From the NCBI GenBank assembly GCA_001314545.1, contig LIHN01000022.1:1-64000 (forward strand): 64,000 bases of DNA, read 5' to 3'. The position numbers and the translations under genes are program-made. Below, in pieces: positions 1-7,372 of this stretch. The DNA is from Bacteroidetes bacterium HLUCCA01. GTDB taxonomy: Bacteria; Bacteroidota; Rhodothermia; Balneolales; HLUCCA01. Every line of letters starts with the position of its first letter. Within the stretch, counting starts at the first letter, position 1. The notes below the pieces were generated by a model. It worked only from the letters and a program-made list of their open reading frames with translations, ran no database searches and was not told the DNA's origin.

Positions 1-124
1 CAATGGCTTTGTACGGGGATGGCAGGAAGGTTTGATTATCCTTCCAACGTGCGCCGTTATGATGTAAGTCGTTCACGGCTACCTGGCGCTCGGTAACCGC
101 AAACATGAAGTTTTGAAGGTTCAT
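1..124 (-). CDS. Unknown protein, N-terminal 41 residues only (cut by window edge)
   Basis: An open frame reads from an ATG at 124 to the window edge. The product begins MNLQNFMFAVTERQVAV and shows no signal peptide, membrane segment or domain that I recognise. The reason to call it is its leader: two nested dyads sit directly upstream of the ATG (125-176), and one arm recurs in front of radC at 1258. It shares the AT-rich island with the J-domain and RadC-like genes. The function cannot be stated from 41 residues. Confidence 0.45.
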   Translation of the reverse strand, partial: MNLQNFMFAVTERQVAVNDLHHNGARWKDNQTFLPSPYKAI

Positions 125-176
125 GGTATAAGAGATTTGGTGAGTATTAATGAGCAAGGCTCATTGTTCTTATACC
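125..176 (-). promoter_or_regulatory. Nested inverted repeats immediately upstream of the edge gene
   Basis: The outer arms GGTATAAGA (125-133) and TCTTATACC (168-176) are perfect complements. Inside them lies a perfect 7-bp hairpin, AATGAGC (149-155), AAG loop, GCTCATT (159-165). The inner edge of the outer dyad touches the ATG at 124, so a bound protein or the RNA fold would cover the start codon. The sequence GGTATAAGAAC recurs just before the radC start (1246-1256). An operator or a translational control element is inferred; the dyads themselves are seen directly. Confidence 0.45.
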
Positions 177-283
177 AGAAATGGAGGTTAATTAATACTG
201 CTAGAGCATATTGTACCATAGCCCTAGTTTAATTAGCACTCAAGTTAAGCAGAGATTAATACATCGCTTTAAATTTGAATATT

Positions 284-727
284 CTATTTAAAGTAATTGT
301 CGTAGATTAGCTTATATGAAATTGTTAATTCTGAACATAACTTGTTGGCTTCAATGAATTTAATTTCATCGTAAATAAATTTATCAGGATGATTTTTTTT
401 AATTTTTGCACGATAATATTTCTTCAACATTTCTTTGTCAAAGTCACCAAATATTCCAAGTAATTTCAACATCTCTAACTCGTTGGTGGCTAGATTATTA
501 AATTTAATAACAGTTGAAGATTTAAAATTTATGCCGTTGTGATTGTAATCAGTTTCAAATCGATCATAGTCAAGTTTCCAATCTTCGAAATTCCTGTAGT
601 ATTGTGTATTGAGTTTATTATTACGACCTAAGTACTTCTTTTTCTTAAGATATGTTGATAACAGCAAAGCTATAGTGACTGGGATAGCATTTATGAGGAC
701 TATAAGAATTAAAATCTCTATCCACAT
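284..727 (-). CDS. Membrane-anchored J-domain protein
   Basis: The 147-residue product has an N-terminal membrane segment (about residues 3-28, rich in I, L and V) followed by basic residues KKKKY. A charged linker leads to a C-terminal J-domain-like region whose helix II/loop reads KKYYRAKIKKNHPDK, including the HPD triad that stimulates DnaK/Hsp70 ATPase. A longer reading from 793 exists. I chose the ATG at 727 because the upstream gene stops at 731-729 and only one base separates the two (TAG C ATG), so they look translationally coupled. The J domain lies at the very C-terminus, unlike classical DnaJ. The role is inferred to be recruitment of Hsp70 to a membrane partner, possibly the upstream product. 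Confidence 0.6.
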   Translation of the reverse strand: MWIEILILIVLINAIPVTIALLLSTYLKKKKYLGRNNKLNTQYYRNFEDWKLDYDRFETDYNHNGINFKSSTVIKFNNLATNELEMLKLLGIFGDFDKEMLKKYYRAKIKKNHPDKFIYDEIKFIEANKLCSELTISYKLIYDNYFK

Positions 728-728
728 G

Positions 729-1142
729 CTACTCAATGATGTATAAAGAATATGGGAAGGTGCTTTTTTGTGTGCTTGAAAAGTATGGCTCAATCACTGA
801 GGATATTTTATTTTTGAATGCTTTATTTTTGCGATGTTCAATAAACATGAATATTAAAAGAGGAATAGCTCCCAGCAGAAATAAAAAAATTGGCAAAATA
901 CTATCTATTAAGAAGTTCTCACTATTTCTTGTTTCGAAATTGATTGCTGAATACTGATCTTCTTTTTGAACATTAAGTTCGCAAATGACAAATTTATTTT
1001 GAGATACTCTCACAATTTCTTTTTGATCTCGAATTTTCAGTTCAACATGTACATCGGTTATATTGCGTTTTATTATCTCACTAACAACGATATTGTTGAC
1101 TTGGTCTTTATCGAATTTCATTTGTCGAAAATTTTCATCCAT
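729..1142 (-). CDS. Small single-span membrane protein upstream of the J-domain gene
   Basis: The 137-residue product has a soluble N-terminal part of about 75 residues (mixed alpha/beta, many K, E, N), then one strong membrane segment around residues 79-101 (FLIDSILPIFLFLLGAIPLL), then a short basic tail. I do not recognise the family. It is the first gene of a two-gene unit with the J-domain protein and ends one base before that start codon. AT-rich composition matches the island, not the GC-rich core genome. A sensor or anchor partner for the J-domain protein is possible but only inferred from coupling. Confidence 0.5.
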   Translation of the reverse strand: MDENFRQMKFDKDQVNNIVVSEIIKRNITDVHVELKIRDQKEIVRVSQNKFVICELNVQKEDQYSAINFETRNSENFLIDSILPIFLFLLGAIPLLIFMFIEHRKNKAFKNKISSVIEPYFSSTQKSTFPYSLYIIE

Positions 1143-1236
1143 CTTTTAAATTAATACCTCTTTTAAATAGGGGTTACTATGTACTATTCAAAGTAAATGT
1201 AATAAATAAAAATGCATTTAGGGGGATTAATTTACT

Positions 1237-1256
1237 TTCTTATCGGGTATAAGAAC
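1237..1256 (+). promoter_or_regulatory. Dyad directly before the radC-like start codon
   Basis: TTCTTAT (1237-1243) and ATAAGAA (1249-1255) form a perfect 7-bp dyad with a 5-base spacer, ending two bases before the ATG at 1258. The stretch GGTATAAGAAC (1246-1256) equals the element upstream of the edge gene (minus strand, 166-176). A common operator is inferred from the same motif at two start sites. Confidence 0.4.
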
Positions 1257-1257
1257 C

Positions 1258-1740
1258 ATGGTAACCAACCTTAACCAATCCAAAATTACCATGGTAAAGC
1301 ACTTTTCTGAAATCAAAATGACCTATCGTACCGACAAACGGTATAAGGACCTTCCTACGATTCGGGAGCCTGAAGAAGCCGCTCGGCTTCTAAGACGACT
1401 CTGGGACAAGGGTACGCTAGAGCTTCGGGAGGAGTTCATGATACTCATCCTGAATGCGGCAAAGCTGTGTACCGGATGGTGTAAGATGAGCACCGGTGGA
1501 CAAACAGCCACGATTGTGGACCCTGCTGGAGTATTTCGTGTGGCGCTACAAACGAATGCCCACAGTATTATCATCGCACACAATCACCCTTCCAACAACT
1601 GCACAGCTTCACACGCTGATATCCAGTTAACCAAACGGATCCATGAGGCGGGCAGGGTGCTAGGTGTCCAGCTGGAGGATCATATCATCTTGTGTCCGGA
1701 TGGCAGTTATGTAAGCCTTCGCAGTAAAGGTCTGTTCTAG
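1258..1740 (+). CDS. RadC-like JAB/MPN domain protein (short form)
   Basis: The 160-residue protein carries the JAB1/MPN-type metal motif HNHPSNNCTASHAD (H108, H110, S118, D121), the H-x-H-x7-S-x2-D signature of the RadC family. Full-length RadC proteins are about 220 residues with an N-terminal helix-hairpin-helix region. Here that region is replaced by a short unrelated segment, as in the short RadC-like proteins common on Bacteroidota mobile elements. The biochemical role of RadC is unsettled; metal-dependent hydrolase activity is a family expectation. A second in-frame ATG at 1291 lies in a repeated ACCATGGTA (1256-1264 and 1288-1296), so the start is ambiguous. A terminator follows the stop closely. 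Confidence 0.8.
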   Translation: MVTNLNQSKITMVKHFSEIKMTYRTDKRYKDLPTIREPEEAARLLRRLWDKGTLELREEFMILILNAAKLCTGWCKMSTGGQTATIVDPAGVFRVALQTNAHSIIIAHNHPSNNCTASHADIQLTKRIHEAGRVLGVQLEDHIILCPDGSYVSLRSKGLF

Positions 1741-1743
1741 CAG

Positions 1744-1774
1744 ACCGGGGAGAGCCCGGTGGGTTCTCTTTTTT
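1744..1774 (+). terminator. Rho-independent terminator after the radC-like gene
   Basis: ACCGGG (1744-1749), loop GAGAG, CCCGGT (1755-1760) forms a perfect 6-bp GC stem. An overlapping alternative stem AGAGCCC/GGGTTCT ends right before a run of six T (1769-1774). It begins 3 bases after the stop codon. Confidence 0.65.
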
Positions 1775-1903
1775 ATCTCTATTTCCTTATTCCCAGGTAT
1801 GGAATCCGGGATCGTACGAACTACTCAACAAAGACTGGTGTTTCCCCCACATCGGATGTTATCTCTAAGGAGTTGAATTCCATCTAGTCTGATTTGACTC
1901 ACC

Positions 1904-1928
1904 AATACATCACAATTCGTGATGTATT
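1904..1928 (+). promoter_or_regulatory. 25-bp palindrome, likely operator of the Panacea-Fic operon
   Basis: Perfect 10-bp arms AATACATCAC (1904-1913) and GTGATGTATT (1919-1928) flank five bases AATTC. The palindrome sits about 100 bp upstream of the antitoxin start at 2025, with AT-rich sequence (TATTATAAGATAA) between them. Such dyads are the usual autoregulatory operator of toxin-antitoxin operons. Neither the Panacea nor the Fic protein shows an obvious DNA-binding domain, so the regulator is not identified. Confidence 0.55.
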
Positions 1929-2024
1929 AAATATGCTTAACTATCGTTATTATAAGATAAACACTACTACCTGTCTCGCATTAATGCTTCACTGACATAA
2001 TACAGAAGGGGGGAGCACCACGTC

Positions 2025-2615
2025 ATGGTATTCCAGAAAATCGATATTGCCAATTATATACTTGCACGACTTGAGGAGCCGGTTTCACCGATGAAACTGC
2101 AAAAGCTGCTCTACTATTGTTATGCCTGGCAATTGGTTGCCGGTGAACATCTTTTTGATGCCCGATTTAAGGCTTGGAAATTTGGTCCTGTTGACATTGA
2201 TATCTATCATGAATTCAAGTCCTTCGGTGCTCATTCGATTCCAAAACCCCCAGTTGTTGGGATCCCAAACTTGCCATTAATCAATTTGGTAGTTGATAGT
2301 TATGGCATTTTTTCTGCAGCTGAATTATCTAAGACAACACACGCTGAGGACCCTTGGAAGAAGTATTTACATACGAACAATTACATCTCTGACGAGGTGA
2401 TGATTCAGTTCTACAGCAAGCAACCGTTCCGAAATAACTTTCCAATTGGTAGCCAAGATGGCTTCTACCCACCCAAAATGGCAAGTCATTATATGTTCAC
2501 ATTTGATATGGAGGATGAGGATATCCCACAATTTGATAGTATCGAAGAATATGTAATGGAGCTTCAGGGATCAAATGATGATTTAACGCAATTCGTCAGT
2601 GAGCAAACAAGCTAA
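2025..2615 (+). CDS. Panacea (DUF4065, SocA/GepA-like) antitoxin
   Basis: The 196-residue protein opens with the Panacea fold signature: DIANYILARL, then SPMKLQKLLYYCYAWQLV (about residues 22-39), then FKAWKFGPVDIDIYHEFK. This domain (DUF4065) is known as a versatile antitoxin that neutralises many unrelated toxins by direct binding. It lies upstream of and overlaps the fic gene by 17 bp, the expected antitoxin-first order. A strong purine-rich ribosome site (AGGGGGGA, about 2006-2013) precedes the ATG. The C-terminal third (about 130-196) is acidic and not conserved in my memory of the family; it may be the toxin-specific part. Function is well supported by family and context. Confidence 0.85.
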   Translation: MVFQKIDIANYILARLEEPVSPMKLQKLLYYCYAWQLVAGEHLFDARFKAWKFGPVDIDIYHEFKSFGAHSIPKPPVVGIPNLPLINLVVDSYGIFSAAELSKTTHAEDPWKKYLHTNNYISDEVMIQFYSKQPFRNNFPIGSQDGFYPPKMASHYMFTFDMEDEDIPQFDSIEEYVMELQGSNDDLTQFVSEQTS

Positions 2616-3267
2616 ATTTGATAGCGAGGAAATCGAATCAATTCGAGATCTGCTCAAAGACTTTGCAGTTAGTGATAGTGTTAGCCCTGAAGATATCTAC
2701 AGAGAGGCCTGGAAGCGATATACCACCTTGGTGGATAGACTACCCTTTCTGAAGGGGAATCTGAGTGTGCAATTTCATGATATTCCCCGCCTCCTGCACC
2801 TATTTATCTATAGAAATCTATTCACTTTTGCGGGTGAATACAGGAAGAAATCCGATCCAGGTGGAGGTAACGTCGGATTTGGTGGAGTACCTTCCCAAAA
2901 ACATAAACAAGCTTTTCCAGCAAGTAATCCAGATAATATCGAGGAGGAAGTGATTGAGGCATTTGAGTTCCTCACGGCAGGATCTGATGAGGATTGCATT
3001 GATCGCGCTATACGGTTTTATCAGAAGTTTGTGCGAACGCATCCATTTTATGATGGTAATGGGCGTATTGCACGCCTAATTACCAATATGTATTTGCAAT
3101 CCTATGATAAGCAAATAGCATGGGGTGAGTTTGACAGCAAGAGTAAGTTTTTAAAGAAACTAAATCAATGCCATAAAAACCCGACTGATGAGAATTTCGG
3201 GTATTTGAAAAGAAAACTTGTGGTCATCGAAATAGGTGACGTAGATGAAGAGGGTGAGTCAGGTTAA
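2599..3267 (+). CDS. Fic/Doc family toxin (putative AMP-transferase)
   Basis: The 222-residue protein contains the complete Fic motif HPFYDGNGRIAR (residues 148-159), matching HxFx(D/E)GNGRxxR. The catalytic His, the phosphate-binding loop and the terminal Arg are all present, which favours true AMPylation over the altered chemistry of Doc. An upstream flap region (YRKKSDPGGGNVGFGG) precedes it. I see no inhibitory (S/T)xxxE(G/N) helix in the protein or in its neighbour, so control probably comes from the Panacea partner rather than a VbhA-type antitoxin. The start is GTG at 2599, inside the antitoxin gene, which would keep toxin synthesis coupled to and lower than antitoxin. The target (tRNA, gyrase, EF-Tu or other) is unknown. 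Confidence 0.85.
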   Translation: MSKQAKFDSEEIESIRDLLKDFAVSDSVSPEDIYREAWKRYTTLVDRLPFLKGNLSVQFHDIPRLLHLFIYRNLFTFAGEYRKKSDPGGGNVGFGGVPSQKHKQAFPASNPDNIEEEVIEAFEFLTAGSDEDCIDRAIRFYQKFVRTHPFYDGNGRIARLITNMYLQSYDKQIAWGEFDSKSKFLKKLNQCHKNPTDENFGYLKRKLVVIEIGDVDEEGESG

Positions 3268-3492
3268 ACGGTCTTTAACTTTTAGCTGAAAAATTGGGTA
3301 TAGAGGCGAGCTGAATTTTCCCCAAAAAAATTTAGTTTTCGTTTTTGCCTGGGTTTTCTAGGCTGACCTTTTAGTCAGTCGATTCCAGGTGGCCACCCCC
3401 ACCGGGCTATGGAACCTAAATCCTCAAGATTGGGTTTACCCCCCCCCTTGCCCCCTTCGACACGGAGGTGTGGTCGCGGGGGAGTACGTTTT

Positions 3493-3593
3493 CCACCTTT
3501 TTCCACCTCGAAATCCACCTTTTCGTGGTCCAAAATCACCTTCTAATCACCTCAAAATCGCCCCATACGCGCAACTAAGGCCGGAAAAGGTGA
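3493..3593 (+). repeat. Helically phased CCACCT/TCACCT hexamers
   Basis: CCACCT occurs at 3493, 3503 and 3515, and TCACCT at 3536 and 3547. The same hexamer is inverted (AGGTGA) at 3588-3593. Spacings are 10, 12, 21 and 11 bases, close to whole helical turns, so the sites face the same side of the DNA. AAATCACCTT (from 3533) and AAGGTGATTT (3587-3596) also form a 10-bp inverted repeat. This resembles an iteron or cooperative protein-binding array next to AT-rich DNA; the function is inferred. Confidence 0.4.
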
Positions 3594-4012
3594 TTTAGGG
3601 GTAAAAAAAGGTTGAAAAACATTCCTGCGTATATACCTTAGCACGTATACCCCTGTCCCCGTACTACTATATAATTACCACTAAAGTTTTCCAGTATTTT
3701 ATGGTTTTTCACCTTTATAGGCTCTAGGAGCTGGAACCTCACTCGAAGTAGACAGGACTTGACTCAGTAAACTTTCAATAATTCCCAAATTACCTGTACT
3801 ACTCATAGTGCCGAGATATTAGTCAGTATAATTCACACAAAATATGTGTGATCGGATTCAGCAGATGCCGTCGTAGTCGGCACAAAGTAATGTAAAAAAA
3901 AATCTGGTACCAATGGATTTTGTAACCCCACTGTAACCCCATTTTGAGAAAAGCGCTAAAAATGACCCGATAAATAGCTTAAAAATTACACTCGTAAGTC
4001 ATTGAAAATATT

Positions 4013-4043
4013 GAACCCCGACAGGGTTCAGCTGCCGGGGTTC
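4013..4043 (+). repeat. Inverted repeat at the island/core transition
   Basis: GAACCCCG (4013-4020) and CGGGGTTC (4036-4043) are perfect complements. An internal GGGTTC (4024-4029) can also pair with GAACCC (4013-4018), giving two competing stems. No T-run follows, so it is not a standard terminator. Confidence 0.4.
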
Positions 4044-4183
4044 GTTTCATCCAACCGACGGACACGGAGTCACTAGTTATGTCGTCGATTGTCTAAAATA
4101 TACACATTAATTTTCAGTTCCGTAACACGTAGTGGTCGCTAAACCACCACGACCGGGGCCCCGGTGATAGTCAGGGTTCATTA

Positions 4184-4278
4184 CTGCAGACCAGCAGGTG
4201 GGGCGGGTCACCCACAGAGAGAAGCCGCATCGTCAAAACATAATCTGAAACTGCAGCACCAGCAAATGGGCGGGGTCA
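4184..4278 (-). repeat. Degenerate duplication of the porin 3' end
   Basis: The sequence starting ACTGCAGACCAGCAGG at about 4183 resembles the one starting ACTGCAGCACCAGCAAA at about 4250, and both run on into a GGGCGGG-TCA core; the offset is 67 bases. The second copy lies inside the porin gene near its C-terminus, the first just beyond its stop codon (4233-4235). The match has several substitutions and a one-base indel, so it is only suggestive. Confidence 0.35.
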
Positions 4279-5357
4279 GCCGCGGAGGCAACATCCTTAT
4301 ACGTGTATCCGGCTGTGAGTTTTTGTCCCATGAAACCTGCCCCACGTGCCGCACTGAAACTGTACGTGAGACCGGCGGAGTAGAGTTGAGTGTACGAGCC
4401 TGCTATATCTACATCGGTGTTGAAGTTTTCGTAGACCAGGTCGAGTTCAAGGACAGGCTGAATGAGCCAGGCCCCTGTAACAGCTGCTCCCATGAAGGTC
4501 TGCTGGTAGTCTGAACCCGAGGGAAGGACTACCTCGTCATAGCGTACATGCACAACATCCAGCTTGAGGCGGAACGGCTGGGTACCCGCGATAGCACCCC
4601 AATACGCGTGTGCGGAGCTGGAAAAGAAACCCCGACCAACACCCGGTGCCAGCGGACTTACCGTCAATGGATTCTTCGACTGATTGTACCCGGCATAACC
4701 GCCAATTTCGCTGTTATCCAGTTGCTCGGGAAAGTACCGCACCATAGTACTGATGGCCATGCCTTTGTCGGCGGTGTTACCGGTGATGCTGGCATTATTG
4801 GCCTCATTACGGAAGTTGTTCTGATTATAGCCATTGGCCAGGAAGAGACGGTACTCAAGTCGCGGATTACGGTAGAGTATCTCAGCCCCGTAGTCGCGCG
4901 CGTCTGCACCAATCGTACCGCGGGCCCAGACGGCTGCAATGCCCGGACGATCAACCAGATCCATGTCTGTGTGCAGGGTAATGGCCATTACACGAGGGTG
5001 AGCACCCACAAAACGGCCAAATCGCAGCCAGGTTTTGTCGTTGAGCTTGTATTCTCCGCGAATGTCGATGAGGGCTGCTCCACCCCCGGCGCCCTCCCAT
5101 TGGGTGAAAAAGCGCATATTATCGCCATAGGTGACATAGGTTTTGAACCGAAATCGCCTCATTCCGAAGCCGAGCCGTTCGATGTCTTCTGCAGCGCCGG
5201 GTTCCACGGCGTACGAGAACCTCGGCTGGGCAGTAAATCCGAGTCGGAGCGAGACGTCTTTTCCGCCGACGGTTACAGTCTGGGGCTCCGACTGCGCCAC
5301 GGCAGAATCAGGCAATATTGTGATGAGCAGGGTGACAAAGAGAATGAGGTATTTCAT
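4233..5357 (-). CDS. Outer-membrane porin, phosphate-selective porin O/P-like
   Basis: The 374-residue product starts with a signal peptide (about residues 1-21, cleaved near AVAQS). The rest alternates polar and hydrophobic residues in beta-strand fashion and ends in phenylalanine (FQIMF), the usual terminal signature for BamA-dependent barrel insertion. Segments such as RRFRFKTYVTYGDNMRFFTQWE and YKLNDKTWLRFGRFVG match the OprO/OprP-like porin superfamily. It should form a general or anion-selective channel; substrate specificity cannot be read. It stands alone on the minus strand, with the island downstream and pntB upstream, separated by about 170 bases. Confidence 0.7.
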   Translation of the reverse strand: MKYLILFVTLLITILPDSAVAQSEPQTVTVGGKDVSLRLGFTAQPRFSYAVEPGAAEDIERLGFGMRRFRFKTYVTYGDNMRFFTQWEGAGGGAALIDIRGEYKLNDKTWLRFGRFVGAHPRVMAITLHTDMDLVDRPGIAAVWARGTIGADARDYGAEILYRNPRLEYRLFLANGYNQNNFRNEANNASITGNTADKGMAISTMVRYFPEQLDNSEIGGYAGYNQSKNPLTVSPLAPGVGRGFFSSSAHAYWGAIAGTQPFRLKLDVVHVRYDEVVLPSGSDYQQTFMGAAVTGAWLIQPVLELDLVYENFNTDVDIAGSYTQLYSAGLTYSFSAARGAGFMGQKLTAGYTYKDVASAADPAHLLVLQFQIMF

Positions 5358-5527
5358 AAAAACGATGATTAAGGGGCTGGCTTCAGCAGTAGTTTTCGGT
5401 TGTCATCGACCGAAAAATCGAGCCATATAGCCCCAAAATCAAGGTTTTTGCCTCAAGTGGATAAGATATGCGAACAACTGAGCAGAAAAGGTTGGTGAAG
5501 AAGCGCTTCCCGTTTTTTTTCGCTCCG

Positions 5528-6943
5528 TTAAAGTTCTTTGATAGCACCAACCAGGGTCTGCAGCGACTTCTTCGCATCGCCGAAAAACATGTAGGAATTA
5601 TCCAGGTAAAACAGGTCGTTGTCGATGCCGGCGAATCCGGTATTCATTGACCGCTTCAGAATGATGACGGTCTTGGCCTTGTCTACATTCAGTATGGGCA
5701 TACCGTAAATGGGCGAGGCAGGATTATTCCGGGCCTGCGGATTCACCACGTCATTGGCACCAATTACCAGCACCACATCGGTTTTTTCGAATTCGGGGTT
5801 GATATCGTCCATATCATACAGCTGGGGATAGGGTACGTTGGCTTCGGCCAGGAGTACGTTCATGTGTCCGGGCATCCGACCGGCAACCGGGTGAATACCG
5901 TATTTGACGTCCACGCCCTTGGCTTCCAGCAGACTGGCAACCTCGCGGATGGTATGCTGAGCCTGCGCAACGGCAAGTCCATAGCCCGGTACGATGACCA
6001 CGCGCTGGGCATAAGCCGTCATTACAGCTACATCATCGGCCATGGCCTCTTTGTAGTTCTTAGGACCGCCTTCACCCACAGCTGCCGCGCCGCCGTCGCC
6101 ACCAAAGGCGCCGAATAGCACGTTGGTCAGGGTTCGGTTCATGGCTTTACACATGATGTTGGTGAGGATGAGTCCGGAAGCCCCCACCAGCGCGCCGGCG
6201 ATGATGAGCAGACTGTTGCCTACTACAAACCCGGCCGCAGAGGCTGCAATCCCCGACAGGGAGTTCAGCAGGGAGATAACTACTGGCATATCCGCACCAC
6301 CGATGGGAATAACAAAAAGGATACCCAGCAACAAGGATATACCGAGCACAATCAGCAGGGGTACCAGGTAGGTCGGGTCAATTACGAAATACACCGACAG
6401 CCCCAGAATAACGACCATCAGCAGGGCATTCAGTGGTTTTTGACCGGGGAAGGTGATGGGATTCCCTGAAATTTTACCGCTGAGTTTGGCATAGGCAATC
6501 AGCGATCCGGTGAAGGTCACCGAACCGATGAAAATACTGATACACATGATGAAAAGATCGCTTCCCGGCAGGTTCACCTCGGCAATCCGCAGGTACTCAC
6601 CGGCGGCCACCAGGGCTGAGGCAGCGCCCCCGAATCCGTTGAAAACGGCCACCAGTTCCGGCATGGAGGTCATTTCAACGCGTTTGGCCAGCAGGGCGCC
6701 AATCGCGGTGCCCACAATAACACCGATGATGATGTACTCGAAGGATATGATTTCACGGTCGAATAATGTTACGATGACCCCGATGAACATGGCCAGGGAG
6801 GCCAGCTGATTGCCTGAACGGGCCGTTGCCGGCGAACCGAGTCGTTTCAGACCGATGATGAACATGGATGCAGTAATCAGGTAGACGATCTGTACAAAGG
6901 TGGGCAGGTACACTGCGATGGATTCCGGTAAAAAGGTACTCAT
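5528..6943 (-). CDS. pntB: Proton-translocating NAD(P) transhydrogenase subunit beta
   Basis: The 471-residue protein couples proton entry to hydride transfer from NADH to NADP+. About nine membrane segments fill residues 10-265. The NADP-binding domain III occupies about 300-471, with the fingerprints GYGLAVAQAQ, GRMPGHMNVLLAEANVPY, IGANDVVNP and KRSMNTGFAGIDN. The length matches the family. Its ATG overlaps the TGA of the upstream pntAB by one base, so translation is coupled. It is the last gene of a pntAA-pntAB-pntB operon on the minus strand. Confidence 0.97.
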   Translation of the reverse strand: MSTFLPESIAVYLPTFVQIVYLITASMFIIGLKRLGSPATARSGNQLASLAMFIGVIVTLFDREIISFEYIIIGVIVGTAIGALLAKRVEMTSMPELVAVFNGFGGAASALVAAGEYLRIAEVNLPGSDLFIMCISIFIGSVTFTGSLIAYAKLSGKISGNPITFPGQKPLNALLMVVILGLSVYFVIDPTYLVPLLIVLGISLLLGILFVIPIGGADMPVVISLLNSLSGIAASAAGFVVGNSLLIIAGALVGASGLILTNIMCKAMNRTLTNVLFGAFGGDGGAAAVGEGGPKNYKEAMADDVAVMTAYAQRVVIVPGYGLAVAQAQHTIREVASLLEAKGVDVKYGIHPVAGRMPGHMNVLLAEANVPYPQLYDMDDINPEFEKTDVVLVIGANDVVNPQARNNPASPIYGMPILNVDKAKTVIILKRSMNTGFAGIDNDLFYLDNSYMFFGDAKKSLQTLVGAIKEL

Positions 6944-7233
6944 CAGTTATCTCCATCTTTTTTCTTGAACATTTCCAGCATGCGGTCGGTCACCATGAAG
7001 CCGCCTACCACATTGATGGTGGCGAAAATGATGGCAGCCAGCCCGATCCAGGTGCCGATGGCTTCACCGCCCGATCCGGCCACAATAAGGGCTCCGATGA
7101 GCGTGATGCCGGAAATGGCATTCGCGCCCGACATCAGCGGGGTGTGCAGGGTGGTGGGTACTTTGGAGATCACCTCGAAACCGACGAAACACGCCAGTAC
7201 AAAGATGAAAATGTTGACAAGTAAGGGTTCCAT
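6943..7233 (-). CDS. pntAB: NAD(P) transhydrogenase subunit alpha, membrane part
   Basis: The 96-residue protein is the membrane portion of the alpha subunit, encoded separately as in Rhodospirillum and many Bacteroidota. It has three membrane helices and the conserved VPTTLHTPLMSGANAISGITLIGAL stretch (key residues P26, H30, P32, N38, G42). It overlaps pntB by one base. A gap of 139 bases separates it from pntAA, longer than expected for this operon; I see no gene there. Confidence 0.95.
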   Translation of the reverse strand: MEPLLVNIFIFVLACFVGFEVISKVPTTLHTPLMSGANAISGITLIGALIVAGSGGEAIGTWIGLAAIIFATINVVGGFMVTDRMLEMFKKKDGDN

Positions 7234-7372
7234 AGTTTTAAATGATCTGATTATCGGAAAGTTGATGCGGCCCGATGTGCCGGGGCCGGCGGATTATCAT
7301 GCGATGCTTGAGGAATGGGGTGGCGGCAGCTTACTGCCCGGTCAGACTACTCATTCCCGGCACGTACAATCC

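Larger units (their letters stand above)
3268..4232. other. Gene-free AT-rich stretch closing the island
   Basis: I find no convincing gene in these 965 bases. They contain a C-tract (about 3441-3455), the phased hexamer array (3493-3593), an AT-rich zone (3600-4000), a direct repeat TGTAACCCCA (3921-3930 and 3932-3941) and an 8-bp inverted repeat GAACCCCG/CGGGGTTC (4013-4020 and 4036-4043). Base composition shifts to GC-rich near 4050, which I take as the island boundary. No integrase, transposase or tRNA marks it. Confidence 0.5.

Noticed and set aside
3360-3420. Possible tRNA remnant near the CTGAC...GTCAG stem
   Set aside because: No T-loop consensus, acceptor pairing or anticodon arm could be fitted.
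3389-3598. 69-residue open frame in the island tail
   Set aside because: Proline-rich translation of C-tracts and repeated CCACCT, no ribosome site, no family resemblance.
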